Shown here piece after piece: positions 42,243-57,200 of a DNA stretch of 64,000 nt (position 1 is its first letter; each line of letters begins with the position of its first letter). The translations under genes and the position numbers were made by a program. The notes beneath the pieces were generated by a model. That model was not told the origin of the DNA and made no database searches. It was given only the letters and a program-made list of their open reading frames with translations. The stretch is from Trichobilharzia szidati (Eukaryota > Platyhelminthes > Trematoda > Strigeidida > Schistosomatidae): contig OX235279.1 in NCBI GenBank assembly GCA_944472155.2, forward strand, positions 55,711,564-55,775,563, read 5' to 3'.

Positions 42243-45200
42243 GTATGTATGATACGAAGTCAAGCGTGCAGGAAGTTAATGTATTTCGTTAATGCTATGC
42301 TGTTTTTGGCTGTAATGTTTATCTGCATATTTTGTTTTAAAAATTATCAAATCTTTCTCCCAGTCATTTGTATCAGTGGTGTCTGTAGTCTATTCCGTAA
42401 TAGTCCACAAAGTCCATTAACCAAAAGTTACTAGGTTAATACTTAAAAGCGAATTATCCACAGGGTATCCAGCACTAATCGACAACGCTATAAACAGGTG
42501 TACCATCATAGAAGTGCAGACTTGTAACATATTCTAACGTTGGTTGTCGTGTTTTAAGGTTGTAAATTATAACAGGTTGGTTTGCTGTGCGGTACGCTCA
42601 CTGCAATTATAAAACAGGTTATATATATATATATATATATATATATAATGTTGCATCAGTTGCATCAGTATTCCAGTTTGCAATTTTAAAGGAAGTTTAC
42701 TTTTGACTGTATCAGAGGCATGATTTGTATAACTCGGAGAAATTAAGTTGAAGTAAATAATGGAGGTATGGTTGGAGATCTTTATTTCCCATTTTTTTTT
42801 ATTCAACACACCATTAGTCCTTTCAAATAACAAGCCCATGAAATTATTAGATGACTGAACAAATGTTTAGTTGTGGATATGAAGCAAGTCACGGATTCTC
42901 CGTTACGAATACATCTTCCTCCAACTGAGATAGTACATTTGTCAAGTAAATTAAGTTTTCCTCAGTTCTATTTCAATTTGTTTCTTTCACCTTTGGTAAT
43001 ACCAGTGTCAATTCCGTGAACACTATTGTTTCCTAGGAATTCATTTGAACATATAACTTATTCCATTATAGCAAACGTGTGAATTTAGTGTAACGTTGTT
43101 AGTATATGTGTACTTTGCGGTTTTTGCGCTACATTTTGGTGACGGTTTAATTTATAATTAAAGACTGCTCATACGGATTTAGCTAAATATATACCCAGTC
43201 TACAAGTTTATAATTCAGTTAATGTAAAACTGTTCAGAATCGTAGTAATTAGTACAACTTTTGTAGACATACAGGTCAAATAAAATCTTCGTTTTTATGA
43301 AAGCTGAGTCCCACATGACGTACAGATTTCATGATATAGTCCTTAGATACTTGAAAATCTGTATTCTGATCAAGTTTTGTTCGAATTTTATGTGAGTATA
43401 CTGAGGTATGGTTGGGATGAGGTTAATTAATAAGTGTTGCCAATTCTGACACAGTTGTATTAAAAACCATAACTACAACATAGCAATTGTTTTGTACATC
43501 TCTGTATGTAACTGGGTGTGATGTGGTTAATACAGTTGGTATGCATCGGTTAGAAGCGAAATAGTGGAGAGAAAACGAGACGACTTTCCTAAAATCCCAG
43601 TTAAAAGTAATAGCCATCAGGCTTTTGAATTAGATTTATGGGGTGACAATCCTTAATCAGAGATTCAAGGTGATATTAGTAATATAGGGATAATAATACC
43701 AAATTTTCACCCAAAAATTAGAAATTCCATCATCCATTCTTATCTTTTAACGGGATTATGACTCATTCCATCATGTTCCACGTCGCATTCCATTTCAATG
43801 CGTGATGAGTTAGCTTTAATTGAGGAACCACTCTACTACCTTTTTTACCACCCCATCGTATACTTATTTGAGTGACTTCTGAAAAGATATGTGAAATGTG
43901 TTGCTTCAACAAGTTGTCATAAATGTTTAGTAATAATGTAAGTCTCTCTGCAAACTATCTACTTTTTATTCTGTTTGCCATTGGTCAGATGGGTTATGGC
44001 AGTATGAAACAAATCAATGATGGACTTCATCTAAGATTATTCAGTCGCGCATTTGTTATCAAAGATAATGTTAGTTCTCAACCTATCGTCATTACAATAT
44101 TGGATGCTGGTATGGTATCACAAGCAGTAAAAACTGAGGTGGGTTATTTCCATTTTATTACATACATATGCAGTAGATTGAGTAAAATTATTTAATTCTA
44201 TAAAAAATTCAAAATCAAAAAAATAATTTAACGTTTATATTTTGTTCAGAAACTACGGGTGGTTTCTATGTGGTTCAGTTTGTCATGTATAAGCTTTAGT
44301 GGGATTAGCACTAGTGGCGGTAGATGAAACATAAAATATACTGTCAACTGATAGTGCACTGTCTTTTCGCTCATTCAAAGCATTCAGCACTGCATCAGTT
44401 GGCCGACCTGAAGTTCGTTCTGGTTGACAAGACACGTGTGTAATCTCAAAAAAAACGATACTCTTCATGAAGTAAGTTTGCCGATGAACAATCAGTTTTA
44501 GGTCGTTCAAGGTATTTCAGCAAAAGCCTTAATTAAAATTATGAACAAAGTGACAAATAAAAGAGGACAGACGAACTTAGATTCTGGTTTTATATCATTT
44601 GTACGAAAATGCTCTATAAATTCATTATGCATCATCATTTCCTCTTCAGAGATCGAAATAAGTTTGTTAGACTTCTGTCATTAGGTTAAAATCCTAGTGG
44701 CTTATCTTCTTAAGTTTCTGCCACCTTAGGAAGTAGATTGAAATTTGTTCAATATCATTCATTTTCACTTTTAGTTGAGTTGATTTTACAAACCACAGGT
44801 GCTCGTAACAAAGTAGTTTCACATTCAACTGAGATTAATGTTGAGTACTGCTTGATTTTCGGTAGTTCACTGTTTGGTGAAAATTTGTGATGTTGGATAC
44901 CATGAAAACAGTTGATTTCTTCATAAAAATCTCGTTGAGAAAGTAATGTACTAACTTCCATGTTTACAGTTAAAATGTAATTCACTCCATTTTTTGAAAT
45001 GCGATTTTGCAGGTTATCCATCGGTTAAGTAATCATTATGGAGATAAACTTTTCACACATCAAAATGTCTTACTCAGTGCCACTCATACTCACTCTGGGC
45101 CTGCTGGTTACTTTCAGTATCTACTTTATTCAATCACATCTCTTGGATTTGTATCTGAAACATTTGGGCCATTAGTTGATGGAATTGTTAAGGTATGTTT

Positions 45201-48194
45201 TTCCTTCTTTTTTTCTGTAAAAGCAGAAAACCGTGGCTTACTCTTTCTTCGTTAGTGCACCATTTAAAAACGAAGTTCATTCAAAGCATATAAATTGTGT
45301 CTGTGAAGAATGTACGTCATAATATCAATGGGAATATATCACTTAACCATAATTTCATATGTCTCTCATATTTATATCGTTTTTTAGTGTCATTTCAAAA
45401 GCTTATTGCGAAGCCTTGTTCTCACCACTCATGTTTGTGCAATCTCAACACATAATTCGGTGTGTAATAGCCTTGGGCTAATGTCAATAATCCACTAAAC
45501 TACTTACAAAAATCACTACACTACGTTTTACAGCAGGCAGACATCTAGACAAAATCTTGGTAACTGTCCCTGGGGTCTGTTGTCTCTCTACACACAAATG
45601 TTGCTAACTACTAAATAATGGAAATTCAACAAAATCATGTTAGTTATATGGAGTTTTCCTATTTGAATAAGATGCTGATAAAAGTTTAATTGAAATAGCT
45701 ATTTCAGCACTTATTCTAGCTAATGTCTATTCATTATTTTTTGTTCGCAGTTATAGTTTAACTCAGTGACAATCAGTTGGTTGCTCAATACCTTTTTAGT
45801 AAGTTGTGTATCTTTTACCTGGAGGTTCGGTTGTATTCTTGATATCCGTTGGCAAAGCATGTCTACAGTAATAAGAAAACTCGATTCAAGTTTGCGAAAC
45901 TTTGTTAAAGCTAGGTAATTTACTATTAACCTATTCAGACCATGTTTTAGTCTTTGTGGAACTTGTTGAAAGAAGCAAGTTAATCACCAGATAGAAATCC
46001 ACGCAGATGTCTACTCGTTAACGTTCCTCAAAATTATTCCACCATGTTTGCAATGTAGTCACTAAGCTAAGTGACGTACCACCGCCATACATCATGGTTC
46101 AATGTAATTTGATATTAGCTGTTAGTTGTTTGTCAATCTCAAAATCTTCAGCACTTTGGAATCTGAAATCTCATTCATAAGAACACAAGATTGGTGATTA
46201 GTACCAGCAAGAACAGAAGCGAAGTCTAGGGTTCTCTACCACCTTACTTCTCTGAACATCTAATAACAAATTGTAGTATACTGTAGTTCACTATATTGTC
46301 TTGTAAGTTAGCCTGTTATCACACTGCATACCTCGACAAATAGATTCTGATCAAGACTTAGGACTAGACTGCTACACTGACCATTACACAGAATCCAATT
46401 CACATAAATTTTCTGTGCAATTACATACTTTCGAACACCATGTAACAGATTCGCATCAAAATTTTTCAACTCATATGCCTTAACCTGGGAGTTCAAAGTC
46501 CAATAATATATAACCTTGTGGTTAAACTTTCTATCACTCGTGCTTAGTGAGTTAAATGAATTACTGGTAATTTTCATCATAAAATGTGTCTTTTAAGGAC
46601 ACTGAATGAAAATAATAGCTGGAATCTGATTTGAAATAGTTTATATGTTTGTTACGATTGTATTCTCATCACCACATCTGATGTAAAAATGAGAATTATC
46701 CTTTTAGTTTATGAACTTGAATTGATCGGATTTTAAATTTATCATCATACTGGATTTTGTATTAGTGTATTAGCCACTTACTTGCATATTTTTATAGTGA
46801 TAATAATTTTGTTTGTATAATTGGAGGAACCTCAAAAGAATTTTAAGGTCAGTCACAAAGTGAGATCGTTCTGGGAACCGTTGAAAACTAGGGATTAATG
46901 AATAGCTGTCTCGTCTTAACTTGGAATTCCTTAGCAGCACTCATGCATTACACCACCGGAGGTCAAGCCTAACACCTTCAGGTTACGAGGCCGTCCCCTT
47001 GACCATTCCGCCAGTGGGACGGTATCTAGTGACACATTAATTCTAAAATACTTACCTTGCAACCCAAAGGTGCTCGGTTTGACCCTCCATGGGGAAATAG
47101 GTGCGTAGTGCTGCAAAGTCCAAAACTAAGGCGGTAGAACTGTCCAATAGTCCCTGGTTCTCAGTGGTTTCCTAACCGAAGCCAGTTCGTCGTAGAACTT
47201 GAAACTGATTAAATCTCTGGAAACCAACACTTTAGAATTTATTGGAACTGAATTTCTTCCGACAGACATTTGCCTTAATTCAATATTTGGTTATCTCTAA
47301 GTAGGAAGAGAAGCCTCATCTATTCTGCGTACTTTAGAGTTCTGAAGATCTATCCTGAGAAAATAATCAAAAAGTAATACTTGATACAGGATATCCTAGG
47401 AGATGTATCAGTGAAAACACTAGAAAAAACAAATTACTCTTCCAGTTTGAATACGGATTGACATCAGTTAGAAAACCATTGGATGCCAGGGGGCACTGGA
47501 TAGCTGGGACAGTTTGACACTCTTCGACAGTATGTACCGCCAGGGTTCGAACTCAGGACCTTCCGGTTACAAGGCAGCCACTGGGATCCTATCCAGTTAC
47601 CCATGAATTCTAACTTTTACCAAATTGTTATTTTAATGTGACTACGAGGCAATGTCATCGGCGAGTACTTATCCCCATTCCCGACTGGGTGGACCCCACT
47701 TTTCACGACTTCTCACTAGAACTTCAGGTAGTTTCGTCCTGCAGCCAGTCATAGGCCAGCATAAGATTAATTTCCATTAATTTGTTTGTAAGAACCAATC
47801 CCAAACTAGGACGAAACAGCTGTCCAGTACTTCCTGGTTTTCAATGGACCTCTAACTCATATCATTCCGTGAGCAAACTTAAAACAAATCAAATCCGTAC
47901 GGAAATAACTCTTCTCCAAATTATAATGATCAATGAAACAATAATTATGAACTTTTCGATTAATGTAGGTGTGGTTACTGAAGTGTTGAATAATAGTTTA
48001 TCAAAGTGCATCAAAGAGAACTTTCTATGCCGCCAGCGTGCTTTTGATAATGTGAAGTACAGACCACTGCATCCCTTGATCTCTTTGTATGCGCTGTTTC
48101 ACATGGTCCTTTGTAGCCGATTGTACTGAACTGTAGGCAAGTTTTTCATGAATGCATTGCTGGATATTATCTAGTTCAGTTGTCAGCGTCCTTC

Positions 48195-48225
<31 letters not shown>

Positions 48226-51200
48226 TCCTTAGAATAACTGTTATTTTGATTTGCATACACCAGACCATACTGTCAGTGTTTTCAGTCTGCACTCCGTATA
48301 GACGTTTGAGAAAAGAAAGCAAAAGAAGGTCGAAAATTCTTCTATTCGAGTGTCACACATGAAGATGACATTAACAGATATTAGAGTGCACCATCTTTCA
48401 AGACTAATCGAGCACTGTAACACTTTTCTTGTTTTGTTTCAAAATGTCATTACTATACAAAGAAAATTTGCCTTCTGATCACTAATGACACAACATTTCG
48501 CTTCATTTACAAAATCTCCAACTATTTTCTAGTTTGTATGTCATTTAATCTTATAAAGCAATTGTGAGTGCATTGAGTCATTAACTATCGTTTTGGATAG
48601 TGAATTTTTAAATTCTGTCTAGTTAGGTTACTTTTAAACGTGTAACACAGATTGTTATTTCCGTTCGAATTTCTAGTCTAATGTTATCAGTCTCTATTAT
48701 TGTTTTAAGAATAATAAATAATAAATAGATAAGTAACGTGAAAAAAACATGAACACAAGGAATATATGAAGTTAGCAATTCACTTTCAGATTTGGTATTA
48801 GTTGATTCCCAATGCTATTACTATAAAACTACAGGACTCGTTCATTTACGGTAGTCACTAGAAATTTCCCCACCGTCACATTATTATTATTATTAATATA
48901 AACAATTGGTTTTTGTTTTCATTTTGATTCTTTCTAGAGTATTATTCAAGCTTATTCTAGCATGCAAGAAGGACAAATTTTAAAAGCTGAAGGAGATTTG
49001 CATAATGCTAGTATCAATCGGAGTCCAGCGGCTTATTTAATGAATCCACCTGAGGAAAGAGCAAAGTTAGTACCACTATGCTATTGTGAGCATTTAATAT
49101 TAAAATATTACTAATAATTACTAATGCAGCAAACCAAATCCACATAGCATATTTTCACTCTTCTTTCCATCCATATTTTAATCAAAAACCAATTTTAAAT
49201 AGGTGAATTATGTAATTAGGTGATAATTGGATTCAAAATGAACACTTATATCACAGGAACTTTTAGACTTCAACATAAATGTTGTAAAGTACCACTGTAT
49301 GATTAACCTACGTCTTTAAATTCACTTATGTGTCTTTCTATTGTTAGGTTTCTGTTAGAATAAGAATTTTGATGTCATTCATTAATTATAATGATATGAA
49401 ACTTAGATCACTTTTGAGGACTATAAACCATAAATGAATAAAGACGCAACTATACTACTAATACCATTATTTTTTTGAAGAAACTCAAATTTTAGTTGCT
49501 AAAAGGTAACTTGTTGGAATAAAGAATGTGTGTATGTGGTTTCCTCGGATTTGTTTTTCCTGAACCTCACTTAGGCTTCACAGAACTGTGAAACCTAGAA
49601 TTTTAGATAGTGTGTTAGTCAAGCTGATTTCATCCGTGTTGATCGCAGTAAGATTTATCTCCTTTTTTATAAACTAGGATACTCAACGGTCTACACCACT
49701 CCTATGAAATTCTCTCAGAATCCCATTCTCTAGCCAGTGCTTGAGTTAATCTGTCCAATATTTCATAAACACAATCGTTAAACATTCCTGGTCTTACTGT
49801 TTGTCGTTGAAAATATGAGATATGAAGATTGTAACGGTTTCTGATCGTGACTGTTTTCGTTCGATCTTTCTTGTCAGACGGCTGAATATAGAAAGTAATT
49901 ATTCTGTTGGATATATAAAGTTAGCTGGAGATGTAGAGCCGGTTGATGAGATTGGGAAGTACCATCGATTAAGACGTCCAAGATATGTGTTGCACTTGCC
50001 CAGACACCGCCTTTTTTCAATGAGCAATGTCAGCCGAAGTAGGACTAGGCTAAAAAAGGGCTAAAGGTGATCAGACAGAAAAATGACTATATCGCATGAA
50101 GTCTTTTGATATGAGTTTGAGCTATATAGGGAGGTGTCGACTGTTTGGGCGCCGTACTTGGGATATTAATAAACATTGGAAACAGTTGGTGACGTAGTTC
50201 AAAATCTTTCACAAGGTGCAAATGGAGTCACTACTTGTAATCTCCTAGGTTCTGAAAATTTCCATTGCTTTTCATCTAATTGTTCTTTCTTTTATTCACT
50301 GTTGTCTAATGTAGTTTCATTACATTTCCTTCCTTTAACTTTACATGAATGCTTTTCCAAAGTGTAGCAATTTGAACCGATAAATTAGTGATTTCAGATG
50401 AACAATATTTAATATTTTATCTAAAAAAGAAATCTATAGAGAAATGATGGTTAGCCTAAACTTGAACCCATGAATGTCAACTGACTCACCACTTTAATTT
50501 ACCGAAAAGTGGTAGACGTACTAAGGTTAAACTGTAATACGGATTAAAAAAAGGTATCGTCAATTGAAACAGAACAGAACAGCAGAGTTTATCTGGTTAA
50601 AAAAAGACATTTTCAAAACTTGATTTGTAAGAGTATGATTAATTTCAAGTTGCATTTCATCACTGACTAACATCAGTTCAATGGTTCTCCAAATGATATC
50701 GTTTCTTGATAAAGTCTAACTTAAAGTGAATATGTTTCTGTAATTTATGAGAAAAGTGTTAATCAGATATGTAGAATGTTATACCATGCAATAATAAACA
50801 TCTTGTAACTAAGCTATCTTCTGACAGAAGTACGAAAAGGTTTTACTCCTAATTTTTTAAATTCGTAGTCTTTTTTAATGTTTGGCTGGTTAGTTTAACA
50901 AAAAAGCAACGTACATTGTTGTTTCCAATGTGAATTAAAGACTTCGGCAACCGATTTGCATATATATATATTATGAAGTCACATAAAGTTGACAGTTGTG
51001 TTGCAAATAGATTAATAGTGGGTTGACGTTTTGAATTCGGTAATGAATATTGTATCATTTAAATCTTAAAGGTGACGGGTGACCACTAGCAGGTATTATG
51101 CTGAAATCAAGGAGGGATTCTTGTCAAATAAATATTAATTTCTGCATTTAGAATTTTAAAACTAATAATAACCTGTATGCCTGTAGTCGTACTTGCTCGG

Positions 51201-54200
51201 GCTTTGAATCTCATCCCTCTTACGTCAGACAGATAGACTGCTTAGTATCATCAGTCACTACACAATAATTATAGGTCATACTCTTGTACATGAAAGATAT
51301 ATTCCGGGCAAATGACCTCAAAGAAAAAAGTTAAATGAATCAACTCTTGTGTAACTAACATCCCTGCTGATATCCAGTCTTTCCTCGTCATTTACTTCAT
51401 TTTTTACTTATATCTGTTTTTAGATATAACGATAATGTGGACAGAAAAATGATATTGTTAAAATTTATTGGTAAAGATGGTAAACCGATAGGAATGATCA
51501 ACTGGTTCGCAGTTCATCCAGTCAGTATGAACAATTCAAATTCACTGGTTAGCAGTGATAATAAAGGCTTAGCTTCAATTTTATTTGAGCAGAAAATGAA
51601 TGGCGATCGAATGTTAGGCAAGGTTAGTTAGTTAGTTATTTAGCTATTTATTTACTCACAGATTTTATTGATGATATGTGTTACCGTAGTGTTATTAGAT
51701 GTAACAAACAAAAATGTGATAGGATATTACTTATTTTAATTTTTTGCCCACTTACAGAATACGTTTCTTATTTTTTTCAACTTTTTAACTAATGAATCTA
51801 ATAGTCGATTCAAAAAAAAAAGAATATCAGATACGTTAACATTGTTCTGTATATTTAAAAAAATAATTACAATTGCACATTTATATCATGATATGATCAC
51901 TGGGAACAGTGGTTGGTTTTCATTAGAGGAACAGGTAATAATAAAATTGAGAAGCCTTTGTGCTTGTCCATCTACTACATCTCATTGAATCGTAATATCC
52001 ACACTTTTGTTTTTCATTCCTTTCATCCAATCTTTGAAGTTTTAGTAAAGATGCTGTTGTTCTTTATATGGGGTGAAGTTGCTAGGCTTACACCCAGACT
52101 TACTAATGCCTAGTAGACCAAGTGAGATTTTGAAGTGTGTCAGCTAGGAATCGAACCCAGTCTTCCTGTGTGGTTGGTGAAAATTTCACTAGTGAACCAG
52201 TAACGTACTCACTCAATCTTGAAATCGCATATTTTGTAAATAACCAGTTCGATGCTGAAAGCACTAATATCAGAAATAATAATAAACGTGAGGCTTTGTC
52301 AATATAACATTTGGCGACATAGCTGCATCGCGGTTCCAGCAGGTGCGATTCAAATAGAAACATAGGAAATCAATCAAAGCTTAAATGCAAAGGTGAAAAG
52401 ACACGGAAAGGATAAGCTTATATTGCAGAACAGTAGTCTGTTCCAAATCTCAGAATTGGAGCCGTTTGAATCCCTAAGTATTGTTTGATAATGTGAACCG
52501 AAAAGTCTGTATTCTTCAGCAGAACAGCTGAAAATCTTATGGATTCATGTTCTGTAACAATCTAAGTCTAATTGTCTTCAACCTAACCATACTTTATTTT
52601 TAAAACAATTTGTTCCCTTTGTGAATTTAGACAAAGCAATATGAAGACGTAATTTGTCTGAATCGTGTAATGTATTTGCTCAACACATTTCGAACAATCT
52701 GATCACATACGGACTTGTCATAGGAATATATATGCATTGAAGACACACTTGATGAGGAAGAAAGAAAGTTGACACAAACTGGTTGATAACAGTTATCCAG
52801 ACAAGTTCATCAGGAGATAGAAAGTAGTCAGAACATCAAAACCCATTCTCCAACGTGTACACCAAGCTACTCTAAATGGGGGATTATAGCAGCCTGACAA
52901 CTAGACAAAGATTGAACGCTACTGTTAAAAATACTTTTTATGCAGCTAATATTATAACAATTGAGAATGTGAAGCCAATATATCGGTCTAAGCCCTTTAA
53001 ACATGCGAAAAATGATGTCACATCCCACTGTATTTACCAATTTGAATGTACCTGTGGACAAACATACATAGGGAGGACTCATCGGTCTCTGTAAGTAAGG
53101 ACTTGAGAGCATATTCCTAAGTGGCTCCAGAAGCAGATAGAATTCCCAGAACCCATTAACGGTGAGAACAGGAGACCTAGCTCCTTTGTTGCAAAACATA
53201 TTATAGAGACAGGACATAAAATTGACGTTTACACATCTTTCAAACCTATCTATAAAACGTGTTTGGAGCGTATCTTAAAGTTTGTGGTAACCCTAGCATT
53301 TGGGGAGTTTAAACCACCTTTATGCGTTCAAAAACAATTCGTCATCACACGAAACTTCCTTTAGTAAACTTTGTTTTGTTCAGCGATCTTCATTGTTATT
53401 TTGACCTTCACTATATCCTTTTAACTTAACCTAAATTTATTTTCTCACCTCTTATCTCTTTATTATTTTCATATATATTCACATATCTATTCCTATGATA
53501 AGTCCGTGTGTGATCAGATTGTTCGAAATGTGTTGCGCAAATACATTACACGATTAAGATAAATTACGTCTTCCTTTTGCTTTGTATAAATACTTTAATT
53601 TGTTAAGCTTTGATACGCAACTTTCATTTTTACTTTAAACATTGATCGTGATCACTTATTGACAATGTTGTGCGAGATTTTCCTGGATCATCCAACTTTA
53701 GGCTACTGAAGGCAGACTGACAGTTGCAACAGTATTGTTTATTTTTCAATACTTATTTTGATTTTCTCTTTATTATGATAAAGGGTCCATTCGTAGCTGC
53801 TTTTGCTCAAGCTAACGAAGGCGATGTTTCACCCAATATCGACGGTCCTCGCTGCATTGATACCGGCTTACCGTGTGATTATATACATAGTAGTTGTGGT
53901 GGACGTGTAAGTTACTGTTGTCTATTCAGTAATGCCGCTCTAGACTCAAAAGTGCATTGCATTTGGTCCTGGCTCCGATATGTTTGAAAGTACAAAGATT
54001 ATAGCTCAAAGACAGTTTGATAAAGCATGGGTTTGTTGTATTATATTTTATCTTATAATCAAACTGTTACTTTGCGACAGACGTTATTTAATGAAGCACA
54101 TACCGAAATAACGGGACCTCTTGATTATATTCATCAGTTTATCGATATGACAAGTGTGACTGTTGACTATATGGCAAGTGTCAAATATCTTATTGATAAA

Positions 54201-57200
54201 TATTTACAGGGTCAAAAAGGTAGTACCTGCAAACCAGCTATGGGTTTCAGTTTTGCTGCTGGTACCACTGATGGTCCTGGAGAATTCGATTTTGTTCAAG
54301 GTATAAGTTTCATTTTATTCAGTGAAAGAACAGTATTATTATCATTATCAATACTTCAACAACACATCTCCGCTTTCTTCTGTTTGCTGGTGTCCTATTC
54401 AGCTAGATCCACTATTGCCCATAATCTCTCATCTCCTCCCCACACGGTCTCCATGTATCCTTCACACCAACGACCCACTCATCGCTCCCTATTCGTATTT
54501 CTCTCGAGCGATGCCCTGCATTGAGCGCGCTATCATTCGACAGCCTCCTTAGCGTATGCCCAATACACCTTCATTTTCTTCTGTATATTTGTTAAGCAAT
54601 TGGCCCTTGGTTAGTTTGGTGCCAGAGTTTCTTGTTGCTAATTCCTTCTGGTCAGCCATTTGATCTCCAATGTGAAGCCAGTGAAGGTAGCTGTTGATAA
54701 AAGTCTGCAACCTGTTGGAAATCCTTTTCGTGACAAGCACGCCAAGTTTTTGATCCACATAGAAGAACTGACTGACTTCACATATGTGTTGAAAGTCCGA
54801 ATCTTGTTCTTTATTCTGGCTTAGTGCAGAAGATTTCCAAGCTGGTTTCAGGTTGATGAAGGTGCATACCGTCCTTCTGATTCTCCTTTCGACATCTTCA
54901 TCCGTTCTGCCTGCCTGTGGTTGAAACCGTGCTCCCTGACTAGATAAGTGAAGGAAGCCCCCTCTGTTAAATCGCTCTTTTTGATGATGATTCGTGCTGA
55001 TTGTTGTTGCTGTTGGTTGGTCGGTGATCTTCATCACCTCCGTCTTCTCTATGTTCACCTGCAATCCCGTCTTCTCTGACTACTTCTTCAGGTAGTTTTT
55101 TGTTTTTCGCCTGCCTCTAAGTCTTCAACTTTCTGTAACATTAGACACAAATCATCCACGCGTGAAATCCACATCTTCTAGAGGCTTCTTATAAGTCAGT
55201 CGAACGTATTCCTGTCTTCTCACTCCCCATACACAGTCTGATGCATAGTCCAGTTCACTGCAATTAAGTACATCATCGGTGATAATAGGCAGCCTTCTCT
55301 TACTCCTGCATTCACTCCAAAGGTAGGCTTCTCAGAGTTTTCCGTTGTGGATCACCTGAAACGTTGCATTGTCATATAGCCAGCTGTTGAATGAGGTTGA
55401 TAGAGACTTGGGCACTGCACGCCGTAGTGTTGAAGCAGTTTCCAAATAAATTCTCGTTCGACGCTGTCTGGTGAAGGCGTTTTCGAAGTCGATGAGGTTG
55501 AGGGAGAGGTTTGACTGGCATTCCATGCTTTGTTCTGTGATGACGATGCGAATACCTGCAATTTGATCAGCACATGATTTGCCTCTTCTGAATCTAGCTT
55601 GTTCTGGTGGGCGGAGTTCTGCATCCAGTGCATCTTCTATTCTCTCCAGGATGATGCGACTTAGTACTTTACTTGGCGTGGACAACAGCATTATTCCACA
55701 CCAGTTCTTGCAGAGTGAGGCCTGAGTTGCCCTTCTTTGGTAGCTTGACAAGGTAGCTAGCCTTCCTTCCAATAGATGGGCACCTTTCCTGCTTTCCAAA
55801 ACTTTAGTAGTAATGGCGTGAGCACAGATACCGCAGTCTCTGGGTCCGTTTTCAGTGCTTCTAGGGTAGGGGAAATTCCGTCTGGTCCTGCAGCCTTCTC
55901 AGCTGGATTTCAGTAGGTTGATCGCATTCAAGATTTCTGCTTTCGTTGGAGGATTGGTGTCTACTGGGAGGCAGCTCTGTGCGTGCTGTTGGTGGTGGTG
56001 TATTTCTGGGCGAGTTGCAGGTGATGGTTGATTCAAGAGTCCTTTGAAGTGATCAGCCCATTGTTTGATTTGTTTCTCCTCCTTGGTAATCAGGTTCCCT
56101 CGAAAATCTCTTACAGTTTTCATCATCTGGGTTGATCGCTTCGCGGAAAGCGAGCAGTCTGGTTATCTGATATAAATGTCCTGAGGTCTCTTTCACCAGC
56201 GGCCCACCTGCTCGTTCTGCTGTAGCTTCCGGCGAGTGTGTCGGAGAATTATCTTTAGTCTCTCGTATCTCTCTTCTTCACTTTTCCACTCAGTACAGTG
56301 TACATTGAACTCAGCTTCTGCTTCTCCTGTTGTGCATCTCTGCATTGAGTCATCTTCTCTTTCCCCATCCTCCTCTCCTCTCCTCGATTAGCTTCTAGGT
56401 AGAAGTCCGTTGGCAGCCATTCCCTGTTGTGTCTCTTCTTTCTTCCTAGAACAGTTGTACACGTTTCCTTGAACATCACCTTCAGAGAGTTAGTTTCGAT
56501 GTTCTTCCACACAGGTGTCCTCAGTGATAACGCGTAGTGTCTCCGACTTTGTTCTGATCTGATCTGTAGTAAAGGTATCCCATATAGTTTTGTCCTTCAC
56601 TTTCTGCGTGTTGAACTTGAGTTGTGGTCTGTCTCCAGTTGTTTTGAGGGATTTCAGCTCCACCTTGGAGGTTCCCCGAACCAGACAGTGGTGAGAGTCC
56701 ACGGTCGGTTTTCGACATAGAGAGTCCACATCTGCTCCCTTTCTCGACTTTGTGTCCAGCAGGCTAGCTGCACCCCCACTTCCTTGAGCAACATTGAGAC
56801 GAAGTCTATCTGGTTTGTGGTGTGTCCGTCATGCGAAATGCATGTTGCTTTGTGTATATCCTTGTGATTGTATACGCTGCCTCCGATCACCAGATCATTG
56901 AAAGCATAGAAGTCTGCGAAGAGTTCTCCGTTCTCATTCATTTCGTCCAGAGCCTCTCAACCCATGATGAGTTCTCTTCATGTATTATCTGGTCACAGTT
57001 TGGCATTCATATTACCCATAAGGGTTTTGATGACGCCATTTGGGATGTTGTCGACTACCGTTTGCAGGTGTCTATAAAAGTTTCCTTCTTGTCTTGCTCC
57101 GCGTTGTTTGTAGCACTGTGCGTAGCATTGGATAATTGTGACCTGCCTTACTTCCTTTTGAGTTGAATCTTGCTGTCGTGATCCTGGATGAAATTGGTCC

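Noticed and set aside
44283..44510. Antisense ORF in ceramidase intron 2
   Set aside because: 75 codons without a recognised domain, antisense within an intron; most likely chance.
49822..50064. Possible 80-codon host exon in ceramidase intron 4
   Set aside because: Its residues follow the C-terminal pattern of a non-LTR polyprotein and continue beyond the stop in that pattern.
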